NCBI GenBank assembly: GCA_012035435.1
Contig: JAAUPH010000185.1
Span: 1 to 5,528, forward strand
Origin: Sphingopyxis sp.
GTDB taxonomy: Bacteria; Pseudomonadota; Alphaproteobacteria; Sphingomonadales; Sphingomonadaceae
DNA: 5,528 nt
Direction of reading: 5' to 3'
Shown here: positions 1-5,528 of the stretch, in pieces
Layout of the letters: every line of letters starts with the position of its first letter
How positions within the stretch are numbered: the first letter of the stretch is position 1
The notes under the pieces: model-generated
Database searches by the model: none
The model's input: the letters and a program-made list of their open reading frames with translations, nothing else
Told to the model about the DNA's origin: nothing
Translations under genes and position numbers: made by a program

Positions 1-1
1 C

Positions 2-330
2 GATCTAGCGGGCCTGGTGATTCGTTCCGGCAAGCCGGGGACGTTTCTCGCCGGAGCCGATCTGCGCGAGTTCGTCGGCGTCGCTAGGCGTGGGTAAGGA
101 CCAGATTGTCGGCCGATGTGCCGGCGGGGCAGACGCTGTTTCAGCGGCTGAGCAAGAGCCCGCTGGTCACGGTGGCGGCCATCGACGGCATTTGTGTCGG
201 CGGTGGCGCGGAACTGGCGATGTGGTGCGACCGACGTGTGATGACTGATAGCCCCAAGTCACAGTTCGGTTTTCCGGAAGTGAAGATCGGTATTTACCCG
301 GGCTGGGGTGGCACGGCGCGGATGCCGCGG
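2..330 (+). pseudogene. Enoyl-CoA hydratase (crotonase) domain fragment, FadB-like, frameshifted and truncated at both ends
   Basis: This piece of a crotonase-fold protein would hydrate enoyl-CoA in fatty acid beta-oxidation. It is read in three frames: from 2 to about 77, from about 81 to 125, and from about 127 to 330. Deleting one G from the GG at 77-78 and one from the GGGG at 126-129 gives a continuous 109-residue reading. That reading contains the oxyanion-hole motif FLAGADL (residues 15-21), [16 protein letters not shown] (57-72) with a candidate catalytic Glu70, and [14 protein letters not shown] (90-103) with a second Glu92. It ends in TARMPR. E. coli FadB has GGGCE, LPETKLGIMPGFGG and VRMPR at the equivalent places, so it is more like the hydratase half of a multifunctional beta-oxidation protein than a short stand-alone hydratase. 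Both ends of the gene are missing; after about 330 the frame runs antisense through parB. Stops at 85 (frame 1) and 95 (frame 2) show the breaks. The family call is firm, but the subfamily and source organism are uncertain. Confidence 0.85.
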
Positions 331-1061
331 ACCAGCGCTTCAACCGCGCGGACCGACAAGCCTTCAGCCACCACCCGGCGCGCCAGCAACTCAGCGTCGG
401 CATGCCCGATGAGCGCGCGCGCATGCCCCATTGCCAGCGAACCGTCCGCCACCAGTGCCTGCACCGGCTCGGGCAGGTCGAGCAAGCGCAGCAGATTGGC
501 AATGTGGCTACGCGATTTACCGACAAGTCGCCCAAGCGCATCGACACTATGCCCATAATCGCCGATCAGTCGTCGATAGCCAAGCGCCTCTTCAATCGCC
601 GTCAGGTCTTCGCGCTGAATATTCTCGACCAGCGCAATTTCATAGGTGGCGCTGTCATCGAAACTGCGCACCAGCGCCGGAATATCGTGCAGGCCCGCGC
701 GCTGCGCCGCGCGCCAGCGGCGTTCGCCGGCAACGAGCTGATAGCCGCTGCCATCCGGAGCCGCGCGTACGAGGATCGGTTGCAGCAGACCGCGTACGCG
801 GATCGAATCGGCAAGCTCCTCGATTGCAGCTTCGTCGAAATGGCGGCGGGGCTGACCCGGCAAAGGTCGGATGGCCGACACGGGAATGCGCTTTATATCG
901 CGGTCGTCGCTCACGCCGGCAGCCGTCGGCTGCGGCGCAGTTCCGCCGACCGATACTTCGCTCAGCGCGTCGCCCAGTAGCGCATTAAGGCCACGGCCAA
1001 GTCCCGACGGGCGCTTGCGCACCACTTCGGCTGTTGTATTTTCCGATGACATATCAACCAT
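294..1061 (-). CDS. parB: Chromosome partitioning protein ParB, C-terminally truncated
   Basis: ParB is a CTP-dependent DNA clamp that loads at parS sites, spreads along the DNA and works with ParA in chromosome segregation. The N-terminal tail has the [12 protein letters not shown] motif (residues 20-31) typical of chromosomal ParB, which can contact ParA. The CTP-binding N domain follows, with QPRRHFD (70-76), the GERRWRA box (112-118) and ENIQRED (146-152). A helix-turn-helix parS-binding region spans about 171-198. Genuine homology ends near residue 245. The last ten residues and the TAA stop come from the antisense of the crotonase fragment, so the C-terminal dimerisation domain of roughly 40-60 residues is absent. 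As written, the protein should not form a normal clamp. The ATG follows the parA TAA with no spacer; Met4 is an alternative start. No clear Shine-Dalgarno sequence is visible, which suggests coupling to parA translation. Identity is near certain; truncation in the living organism is doubtful. Confidence 0.95.
   Translation of the reverse strand: MVDMSSENTTAEVVRKRPSGLGRGLNALLGDALSEVSVGGTAPQPTAAGVSDDRDIKRIPVSAIRPLPGQPRRHFDEAAIEELADSIRVRGLLQPILVRAAPDGSGYQLVAGERRWRAAQRAGLHDIPALVRSFDDSATYEIALVENIQREDLTAIEEALGYRRLIGDYGHSVDALGRLVGKSRSHIANLLRLLDLPEPVQALVADGSLAMGHARALIGHADAELLARRVVAEGLSVRAVEALVRGIRAVPPQPG
318..333. other. Breakpoint between crotonase fragment and parB
   Basis: Plus-strand crotonase homology is recognisable up to the Pro-Arg codons ending at 330. 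Minus-strand ParB homology is recognisable down to the Leu-Val-Arg codons at 327-335. The two coding sequences therefore meet head-on within a few bases, with no intergenic sequence and no terminator. The overlap leaves room for only a few bases of microhomology. No inverted repeat, target duplication or transposase end is visible. This may be a genomic rearrangement or an assembly or cloning chimera; I favour the artefact. Confidence 0.75.
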
Positions 1062-1844
1062 TTAAGCTGCCACTTTCAGTTCCGGCAAGCGGCCGATCAA
1101 TTCCCGGGCCAGCGCAATATAGGCCTCTGATCCGGAACAGCGATAATCATAGATCAGCGCGGGCAGGCCATGGCTCGGCGCCTCTGACAGCCGCACATTG
1201 CGCGGGATCACGGTGGTAAAGACGATGGGGCCAAGACAGGCGCGCACATCGTCTGCAACCTGATCGGTCAGGCGATTGCGCCGGTCAAACATGGTCAGCG
1301 CCACGCCGAGGATCGACAGGCTCGCATTGAAACGACCGCGAACCCGCTCGACGGTTGAGAGCAACTGGCTAAGCCCTTCGAGCGCAAAAAATTCGCACTG
1401 CAGCGGCACGACCAGCGATTCGGCTGCGATCAAAGCGTTGAGGGTCAGCATGCCCAGCGATGGCGGACAATCTATCAAGCAAATGTCCCACTGCGCCGCT
1501 TCGGCCTCGGTCAGCGCGGCGTGCAGGCGGTGCAGACGGTCCTGGTATTCGATCAGTTCAATTTCGGCGCCTGACAAATCGACAGTCGCCGGAACAATCC
1601 CCAGACGCGGGATGGACGTCGGCACAATTGCCTCCGCCAGCGTCACATCGCCGCGAAGCAATTCATAGGATGATGCGGTGCGCTGCGCCTGTTTGATACC
1701 CAATCCGGTGGAGGCATTGCCCTGCGGGTCCAAATCGACAATCAGCGTTTTCCAACCACTTGCGGCCAGCGCGGTGGCAAGATTGATCGCGGTCGTCGTC
1801 TTGCCGACCCCGCCCTTCTGATTGGCTACTGCGATACGAATCAT
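1062..1844 (-). CDS. parA: Chromosome partitioning ATPase ParA (Soj family)
   Basis: This is the ParA/MinD-type ATPase that binds the nucleoid as an ATP dimer and is released by ParB-stimulated hydrolysis, moving the ParB-parS complexes. The 260-residue length is normal and the gene appears intact. The deviant Walker A motif KGGVGKTT is at residues 10-17, with signature Lys10 and nucleotide-binding Lys15. Walker A' is VDLDPQGN (36-43), Walker B is LIDCPPSLG (123-131), and the family signature IPRNVRLSEAPSHG is at 213-226. The ATG at 1844 is preceded by GGAAG (1850-1854 on the plus strand) at a five-base spacing. The gene lies 18 bases after the rsmG stop and abuts parB, so it is probably part of the same transcript. 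A chromosomal rather than plasmid ParA is indicated by the rsmG neighbour and by the short N-terminus without an extra DNA-binding domain. Confidence 0.97.
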   Translation of the reverse strand: MIRIAVANQKGGVGKTTTAINLATALAASGWKTLIVDLDPQGNASTGLGIKQAQRTASSYELLRGDVTLAEAIVPTSIPRLGIVPATVDLSGAEIELIEYQDRLHRLHAALTEAEAAQWDICLIDCPPSLGMLTLNALIAAESLVVPLQCEFFALEGLSQLLSTVERVRGRFNASLSILGVALTMFDRRNRLTDQVADDVRACLGPIVFTTVIPRNVRLSEAPSHGLPALIYDYRCSGSEAYIALARELIGRLPELKVAA

Positions 1845-1862
1845 TGGTGCTTCCGCTGCCCC

Positions 1863-2504
1863 TCAACCGTTCCCTACACCTACCAATATGCCACTGTCGG
1901 CGTTGGTGAGGCTTTGTTCCACGTGAAACAGCTTCTGCCATGGCGCCGGCAGCAACGCCAGTTCGTTTACCGCATTTCGTCCCTTTGGCAGCAACCAGCG
2001 AGTCGAAACGGTGGAAAAACGCGAGGATAAGTTGATAAGCTTATCGAGCGGCGCAAAAGCCCGAGCGCTGATCGTCGCTGCCGCCCGCGTTTCCACGCGC
2101 TCAAGCGGTAGCGCCGCCACCCTCACCCGTGCGCCAAGTCCCGCGGCGGCAATCACCTTTTCCAGAAACTGGCAGCGCAACGCGCGCGACTCGACCAACA
2201 GCACAGGGCGCTCGGTCAGGATTCCTGCCACCAATCCCGGAAGTCCCGCCCCGCTCCCCAAATCAAGCCAAAGACCATCACCGCCGCGCGCATCCAGACA
2301 CAGCAATTGCGCACTATCGGCGATATGCCGTGCCCACAAACTGTCGATCGTGGAGGCCGCCACGAGATTCTGCTGCGCATTGGCGATGCGCAACATGTCA
2401 GCGTACAGCTCCAGCGCGGCCCACTGCGCGGGTGTCGGCGCAAGCGCCGCCGTCAACCAATCGCGCGCTGCCGCATCATCGACAATCGGAGCCGCTGCGC
2501 TCAC
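1863..2504 (-). CDS. rsmG: 16S rRNA (guanine-N7)-methyltransferase RsmG (GidB)
   Basis: RsmG uses S-adenosylmethionine to methylate N7 of G527 (E. coli numbering) in 16S rRNA; loss of this activity is known to give low-level streptomycin resistance. The 213-residue length is normal. The SAM-binding motif [11 protein letters not shown] is at residues 80-90, the [11 protein letters not shown] segment at 104-114, [13 protein letters not shown] at 145-157 and LLPKGR at 171-176. The start is a GTG at 2504 with no upstream Shine-Dalgarno sequence. It overlaps the restored mnmG TGA (2501-2503) as GTGA, so translation is probably coupled to mnmG. Residues 193-197 (FHVEQ) are encoded by a parS site, which explains an otherwise unneeded tail motif. 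The C-terminal 16 residues after that site are poorly conserved in the family as I know it. Confidence 0.95.
   Translation of the reverse strand: MSAAAPIVDDAAARDWLTAALAPTPAQWAALELYADMLRIANAQQNLVAASTIDSLWARHIADSAQLLCLDARGGDGLWLDLGSGAGLPGLVAGILTERPVLLVESRALRCQFLEKVIAAAGLGARVRVAALPLERVETRAAATISARAFAPLDKLINLSSRFSTVSTRWLLPKGRNAVNELALLPAPWQKLFHVEQSLTNADSGILVGVGNG
1915..1930. promoter_or_regulatory. parS site inside rsmG (ParB binding site)
   Basis: The plus strand reads TGTTCCACGTGAAACA, an exact match to the published consensus TGTTNCACGTGAAACA for chromosomal parS. It is a near-palindrome centred on CACGTG, with one asymmetric pair. It lies in the 3' part of rsmG, about 70 bases upstream of the parA start, and is translated there as Phe-His-Val-Glu-Gln. 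The cognate parA and parB genes follow immediately, which supports a working ParB loading site. Binding near parA may also influence parAB transcription, but that is inference. Confidence 0.9.
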
Positions 2505-4361
2505 GCCGCCGGCCGGCTGTTGTGCACCAGGATCGCGGTGAGCGCGCGGGGGTCACCCCGGCAATCCGCGACGCCTGGCCCAGCGTCGCCGGTCGCGCGC
2601 GGCTCAATCGCTCGACCATCTCGTTCGACAGCCCGCCGATGCTGGAGAAATCGAGCTCGCGCCGGATCGCCACCGCCTCATTGGCAGCCAGCTGGCGCAG
2701 TTCAGCCGCGTGGCGGGCAATATAAGGCGCATAGCGCGCATCCTCGGCCACCTCCGCAACAATGTTGGCGGGCAGCGCCGCAAGCTCTGGATCAAGCGCC
2801 TGAAGGCCAGCCGCATCGACGACGGCATGTCCCATAAGGTCGCCGCGCGCTCGCCGGACACCGTCCGCTGGCCAGGCAAGGCCCAGCGCCTCATGATCGG
2901 CGCGCGACGCTTCAATGCCCAATCGTTCCTGTGCCCGAACCCGCGCCGCAACATGTATTTCATAGGCGGTCACGGTGGTCGGAGTGATCAGCCCCACCGC
3001 CATAGCTTGCGGCGTCAACCGCGTTGCCGCATTGTCGGCGCGTAGCCGCAGACGATATTCGGCGCGCGCGGTGAGCATGCGATAAGGTTCGGTCACCCCC
3101 TGCAACACCAGATCATCGACCATCACCCCGATATAGCTGTCGGAGCGATCAAAGATCAGCGGGGCGCGTCCCTGTGCCGCCAGCGCGGCATTGGCGCCCG
3201 CGACCAGGCCCTGCGCCGCAGCCTCTTCATAACCGGTGGTGCCGTTAATCTGTCCGGCGCAATAAAGCCCTGCGATCGCGCGCAGCTGGAGCGTGTGATC
3301 AAGCGCCCGCGGATCAACATGATCATATTCGACGGCATAGCCGGCCACGGCCATCTCGACCGCCTCCAGCCCCGCCATCGAGCGCAGCATGGCAAGCTGA
3401 ACATCGCTCGGCAGCGAGGTCGAAATACCGTTGGGATAGACGAGCGGTGTATCGAGCCCCTCAGGTTCCAGAAATACCTGATGCCCGTCACGGTCGGCGA
3501 AGCGGTGAATCTTGTCCTCGATCGACGGGCAATAGCGCGGACCGACGGCGCCAATCGCCCCGGTGAAGAGCGGCGAGCGGTGGAGATTTTCGGCGATGAT
3601 TGCATGGGTGCGCCCATTAGTGCGCGTAATGCTGCACGCGATCTGCGGCACCGCCCGCTGCTCGTTCCACTTGGAAAACGTCCACCCGCCATCATCCGAA
3701 GGCTGTTCTTCCAATATCGCCCAGTTGATGGTGCGCCCGTCGAGCCGAGGCGGCGTACCCGTCTTGAGCCGCGCCATCGGCAAATCGGCGGCGCGCAGCT
3801 GTTGTGCCAGCTTATGCGCACCCGCTTCGGATATGCGCCCGCCAGCCATCCGCTCTTCACCGCGGAACAGCGTCCCGCCCAAAAATGTGCCAGTGGCCAA
3901 AACCACCGCCGACGCCGTAACCCGGGCCCCGTCTGCTAGCTCAACGCCGCGCACCCGCGCGTCACCGCCGCTCAGCATCAGGGCTGCCGCCTCCCCCGCA
4001 ATGACGGTCAAGCCAGGTTCCGCTGCGAGCAGCCGCTGAATGGCGGCCCGATAGAGCGCACGATCTGCCTGAACGCGCGGGCCGCGCACGGCAGCGCCTT
4101 TCGACGCATTGAGCATGCGGTGGTGGATCGCAGCCGCGTCGGCGCGCGCGCCATCCAACCATCAAACGCATCGACCTCGCGTACCAAATGGCCCTTGCCC
4201 AACCCGCCAATCGCGGGGTTGCAGGACATGGCACCGATCATTGCAGGATCAAAGCTGATCAGCCCCACGCGCGCACCAAGCCGCGCAGCCGCAGCCGCAG
4301 CCTCGGTTCCGGCGTGGCCACCGCCGACAACGATGACATCAAAATTGCTGACGCTATCCAT
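2501..4361 (-). CDS. mnmG: tRNA uridine-5-carboxymethylaminomethyl modification protein MnmG (GidA), two frameshifts as sequenced
   Basis: MnmG is the FAD-dependent partner of MnmE in making the cmnm5 modification at the wobble uridine (U34) of several tRNAs. Three frames must be joined: 4361 to about 4150, about 4140 to 2548, and 2542 to 2501. Adding one base in the GC tract at 4141-4151 and one in the CGCGC at 2543-2547 gives 1863 bases, or 620 residues plus TGA, which is the usual family length. The restored protein has the FAD motif GGGHAG (13-18), MSCNPAIGG (45-53) with Cys47, [11 protein letters not shown] with Cys278 (E. coli Cys277), and [16 protein letters not shown] near 370-385. 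The repaired C-terminus reads [14 protein letters not shown]; unrepaired, it becomes an Arg/Ser-rich tail ending at 2476, 29 bases inside rsmG. The ATG at 4361 starts [15 protein letters not shown], with AAGGG (4372-4376) ten bases upstream. I judge the gene intact in life and the shifts to be sequence errors; true pseudogenisation is the alternative. Confidence 0.93.
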
Positions 4362-4418
4362 GATCGCGTGGCCCTTATCGTAACCGTCAGCACAAATCCA
4401 CTGCTGTGCGCTTATGGC

Positions 4419-4434
4419 TGTTCCACGTGGAACA
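4419..4434. promoter_or_regulatory. parS site between mnmE and mnmG (perfect palindrome)
   Basis: TGTTCCACGTGGAACA is a perfect 16-bp inverted repeat around CACGTG. It differs from the chromosomal parS consensus TGTTNCACGTGAAACA at one position, and that change makes it fully symmetrical. It begins three bases after the mnmE stop codon, in the only sizeable gap of the gene cluster (4362-4437), 58 bases upstream of the mnmG ATG. It lies 2504 bases from the second site inside rsmG. The rest of the gap shows no promoter or terminator that I can support. Confidence 0.9.
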
Positions 4435-4437
4435 ACA

Positions 4438-5526
4438 TCACTTCCCGATGCAAAAACGCCCAAACAGCGTGTCGAGCATATCCTCGACGCCCGCCTTGCC
4501 CGTCAGCCGGTTCAGCGCTGCGCTGGCTAGCCGAATCCGTTCGGCCAAGAGGATCGCATCCCCTGCCTCAATGCTCCCGGTTGCAACGGCGAGCCATTGC
4601 GCCGCATCAGCAAGCGCTGCGCGTTGGCCGCTGTGCAGCGCGGCTTCACCCTCCCCCGGCACCAGATCGCGGGCGCGCGCGACGATGGCGGTGTGCAGAG
4701 CCTCCAACCCCGCGCCCATCTTGGCGGAGAGCGCCAGATCGGCGGTATCATCGGGTGGCACCACGTCGGCCTGCGCCGCGATTCGCAATGCGCAGCCATG
4801 CGGCGGACAATCATCTGGCACGCCGAGCCACAGCAAGATATCGGCCGCAGCGATGGCGGCGCTTGCCCGGTCGACGCCGATACGTTCGATCGCGTCGGGG
4901 CTGTCATCGCGCAGACCTGCGGTGTCGGCAAAGCGCATCGCAATGCCATCAAGCGCCAGCGGCACTTCGACAATATCGCGTGTCGTCCCGGCCAGCGGCG
5001 AGACGATCGCCACCTCGCGCTGAGCCAAGGCGTTGAGAAGCGTTGATTTGCCGGCGTTGGGCGGTCCGGCGATGACGACGGACAGGCCATCGCGAATGCG
5101 CTCCGCTGCGGGGCGCACCAGCCATTCTGCGACCTCACTGTGAAGTTCGGCTGTTTTCTGCCGAACATCCAGCATCGCCGCCGCTTCGCGCGCGACATCA
5201 TCTTCGTCGGCAAAATCGAGCGCGGCTTCGATTGCTGCAGCAATCGAGAGCAAGCGGTTCTGCCATGCATCGATCCGCTGCGACACATGGCCGCTCGCCG
5301 CGAGCATAGCCTGCCGCCGCTGGCTCTCGGTCTCCGCAGCCAGCAGATCGGCGAGCCCATCGGCCTCGATCAGGTCGATCCGGAGATCCGCCTGACGTTC
5401 GAGAAGGAGTGTCATGCGATTGTGCGCCATCTCGGCGTGATGCTGCATCGCGGCCAGCCGCGCGTTGGTCGCTTGCGCCGCGTCCGCGAGCTTCTGCAAC
5501 GCGACCCGAACGCCATCCAGCGCCGC
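4438..5526 (-). CDS. mnmE: tRNA modification GTPase MnmE (TrmE), N-terminal domain missing and replaced
   Basis: MnmE is the GTPase partner of MnmG in wobble-uridine modification. Coordinates give the open frame; MnmE homology covers only 4438-5382. Numbering from the TTG at 5499, the homologous part starts at Arg40 with [20 protein letters not shown] and continues through the helical domain. The G domain shows G1 GPPNAGKS (145-152), G2 GTTRD (171-175) and G3 DTAG (192-195). The usual G4 NKxD is represented only by AQAD (242-245), followed by a G5-like LSAK (257-260). The C-terminus RFCIGK carries the family's conserved C-x-G-K end. The folate-binding N-terminal domain of about 115 residues is absent. 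The frame upstream of 5382 encodes unrelated sequence, so no true MnmE start lies in the window. Either the contig end is chimeric or the gene is disrupted. No frameshift is seen in the homologous part. Confidence 0.93.
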   Translation of the reverse strand, partial: AALDGVRVALQKLADAAQATNARLAAMQHHAEMAHNRMTLLLERQADLRIDLIEADGLADLLAAETESQRRQAMLAASGHVSQRIDAWQNRLLSIAAAIEAALDFADEDDVAREAAAMLDVRQKTAELHSEVAEWLVRPAAERIRDGLSVVIAGPPNAGKSTLLNALAQREVAIVSPLAGTTRDIVEVPLALDGIAMRFADTAGLRDDSPDAIERIGVDRASAAIAAADILLWLGVPDDCPPHGCALRIAAQADVVPPDDTADLALSAKMGAGLEALHTAIVARARDLVPGEGEAALHSGQRAALADAAQWLAVATGSIEAGDAILLAERIRLASAALNRLTGKAGVEDMLDTLFGRFCIGK

Positions 5527-5528
5527 CG
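5383..5528 (-). other. Unidentified segment fused in frame to mnmE; possible coiled-coil coding end
   Basis: These 146 bases should encode the end of the MnmE N-terminal domain but match it in none of the three minus frames. The minus frame joined to MnmE is open throughout and reads [18 protein letters not shown], then [18 protein letters not shown] and [10 protein letters not shown]. It is rich in Ala, Leu, Gln and charged residues with rough heptad spacing, as in a coiled coil. One plus-strand frame is also open ([18 protein letters not shown] and on), so the coding strand is not certain. I do not recognise a family. A GATC (5377-5380) sits at the boundary, with further copies at 5368-5371 and 5385-5388. 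Confidence 0.55.

Noticed and set aside
402..988. Long plus-strand open frames opposite parB, of 185 and 192 codons
   Set aside because: They lie antisense to a clear ParB sequence, have no recognisable domain, and are expected by-products of high-GC codon usage.
2034..2045. Perfect 12-bp palindrome GATAAGCTTATC, with an extra GATAAG copy at 2025-2030
   Set aside because: It lies in the conserved RsmG segment Leu-Asp-Lys-Leu-Ile and fits ordinary codon choice; no regulator is known to me for it.
2476..2553. Programmed ribosomal frameshift at the end of mnmG
   Set aside because: There is no slippery heptamer or evident stimulatory structure, and mnmG is not known to use frameshifting; a lost base explains it more simply.
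3663..3678. Third parS-like sequence, CGTTCCACTTGGAAAA
   Set aside because: It has three mismatches to the perfect site, including one in the central CACGTG, and encodes the ordinary MnmG segment Phe-Ser-Lys-Trp-Asn-Glu.
4188..5036. 282-codon plus-strand open frame across the mnmG start and mnmE
   Set aside because: It is Arg/Pro/Ser-rich, runs across two genes on the other strand and across the parS site, and resembles no known protein.
5407..5439. Small plus-strand gene with a good Shine-Dalgarno sequence (AAGGAG) before an ATG at 5414
   Set aside because: The frame stops after eight codons, so it is not a credible gene.
1..5528. Chromosome origin elements (DnaA boxes, AT-rich unwinding region)
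   Set aside because: The gene cluster suggests a nearby origin, but I saw no TTATCCACA-type box or AT-rich region in the window.

Overview
The core of this window, about position 330 to 5382, is a minus-strand stretch of housekeeping genes in the order mnmE, mnmG, rsmG, parA, parB. This is the conserved origin-proximal cluster of many bacteria, and the protein sequences look alphaproteobacterial. A sphingomonad-like organism (order Sphingomonadales) is my best guess, from the high GC content, the form of the MnmE and MnmG proteins and the gene order. This is recognition by eye, not a database search.

Layout from right to left, the direction of transcription: the C-terminal three quarters of MnmE (4438-5382); a 76-base gap holding a perfect 16-bp parS palindrome (4419-4434); mnmG (2501-4361), split by two single-base frameshifts; rsmG (1863-2504), whose GTG start overlaps the restored mnmG stop; parA (1062-1844), 18 bases further on; and parB (to about 327), starting on the base after the parA stop. 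A second, consensus-perfect parS site (1915-1930) lies inside the rsmG coding sequence, where it is read as Phe-His-Val-Glu-Gln. MnmE and MnmG form the enzyme complex that modifies the wobble uridine of certain tRNAs. RsmG methylates 16S rRNA. ParA, ParB and parS form the chromosome segregation system, so the window carries both proteins and two of their DNA sites.

Both ends break off abruptly. On the left, positions 2-330 encode a plus-strand piece of an enoyl-CoA hydratase (FadB-like crotonase) that runs head-on into the 3' end of parB and removes ParB's C-terminal dimerisation domain. On the right, MnmE homology stops at about 5382. It is replaced in the same open frame by an unrelated alanine-rich, probably coiled-coil sequence, so the N-terminal MnmE domain is missing. 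Four apparent single-base indels, all in G or GC tracts, break mnmG and the crotonase fragment. Truncated genes at both ends plus small indels look most like a draft or metagenomic contig with chimeric ends. A real rearrangement cannot be excluded from the sequence alone. I see no tRNA, rRNA, CRISPR array, insertion sequence or new multi-gene system.
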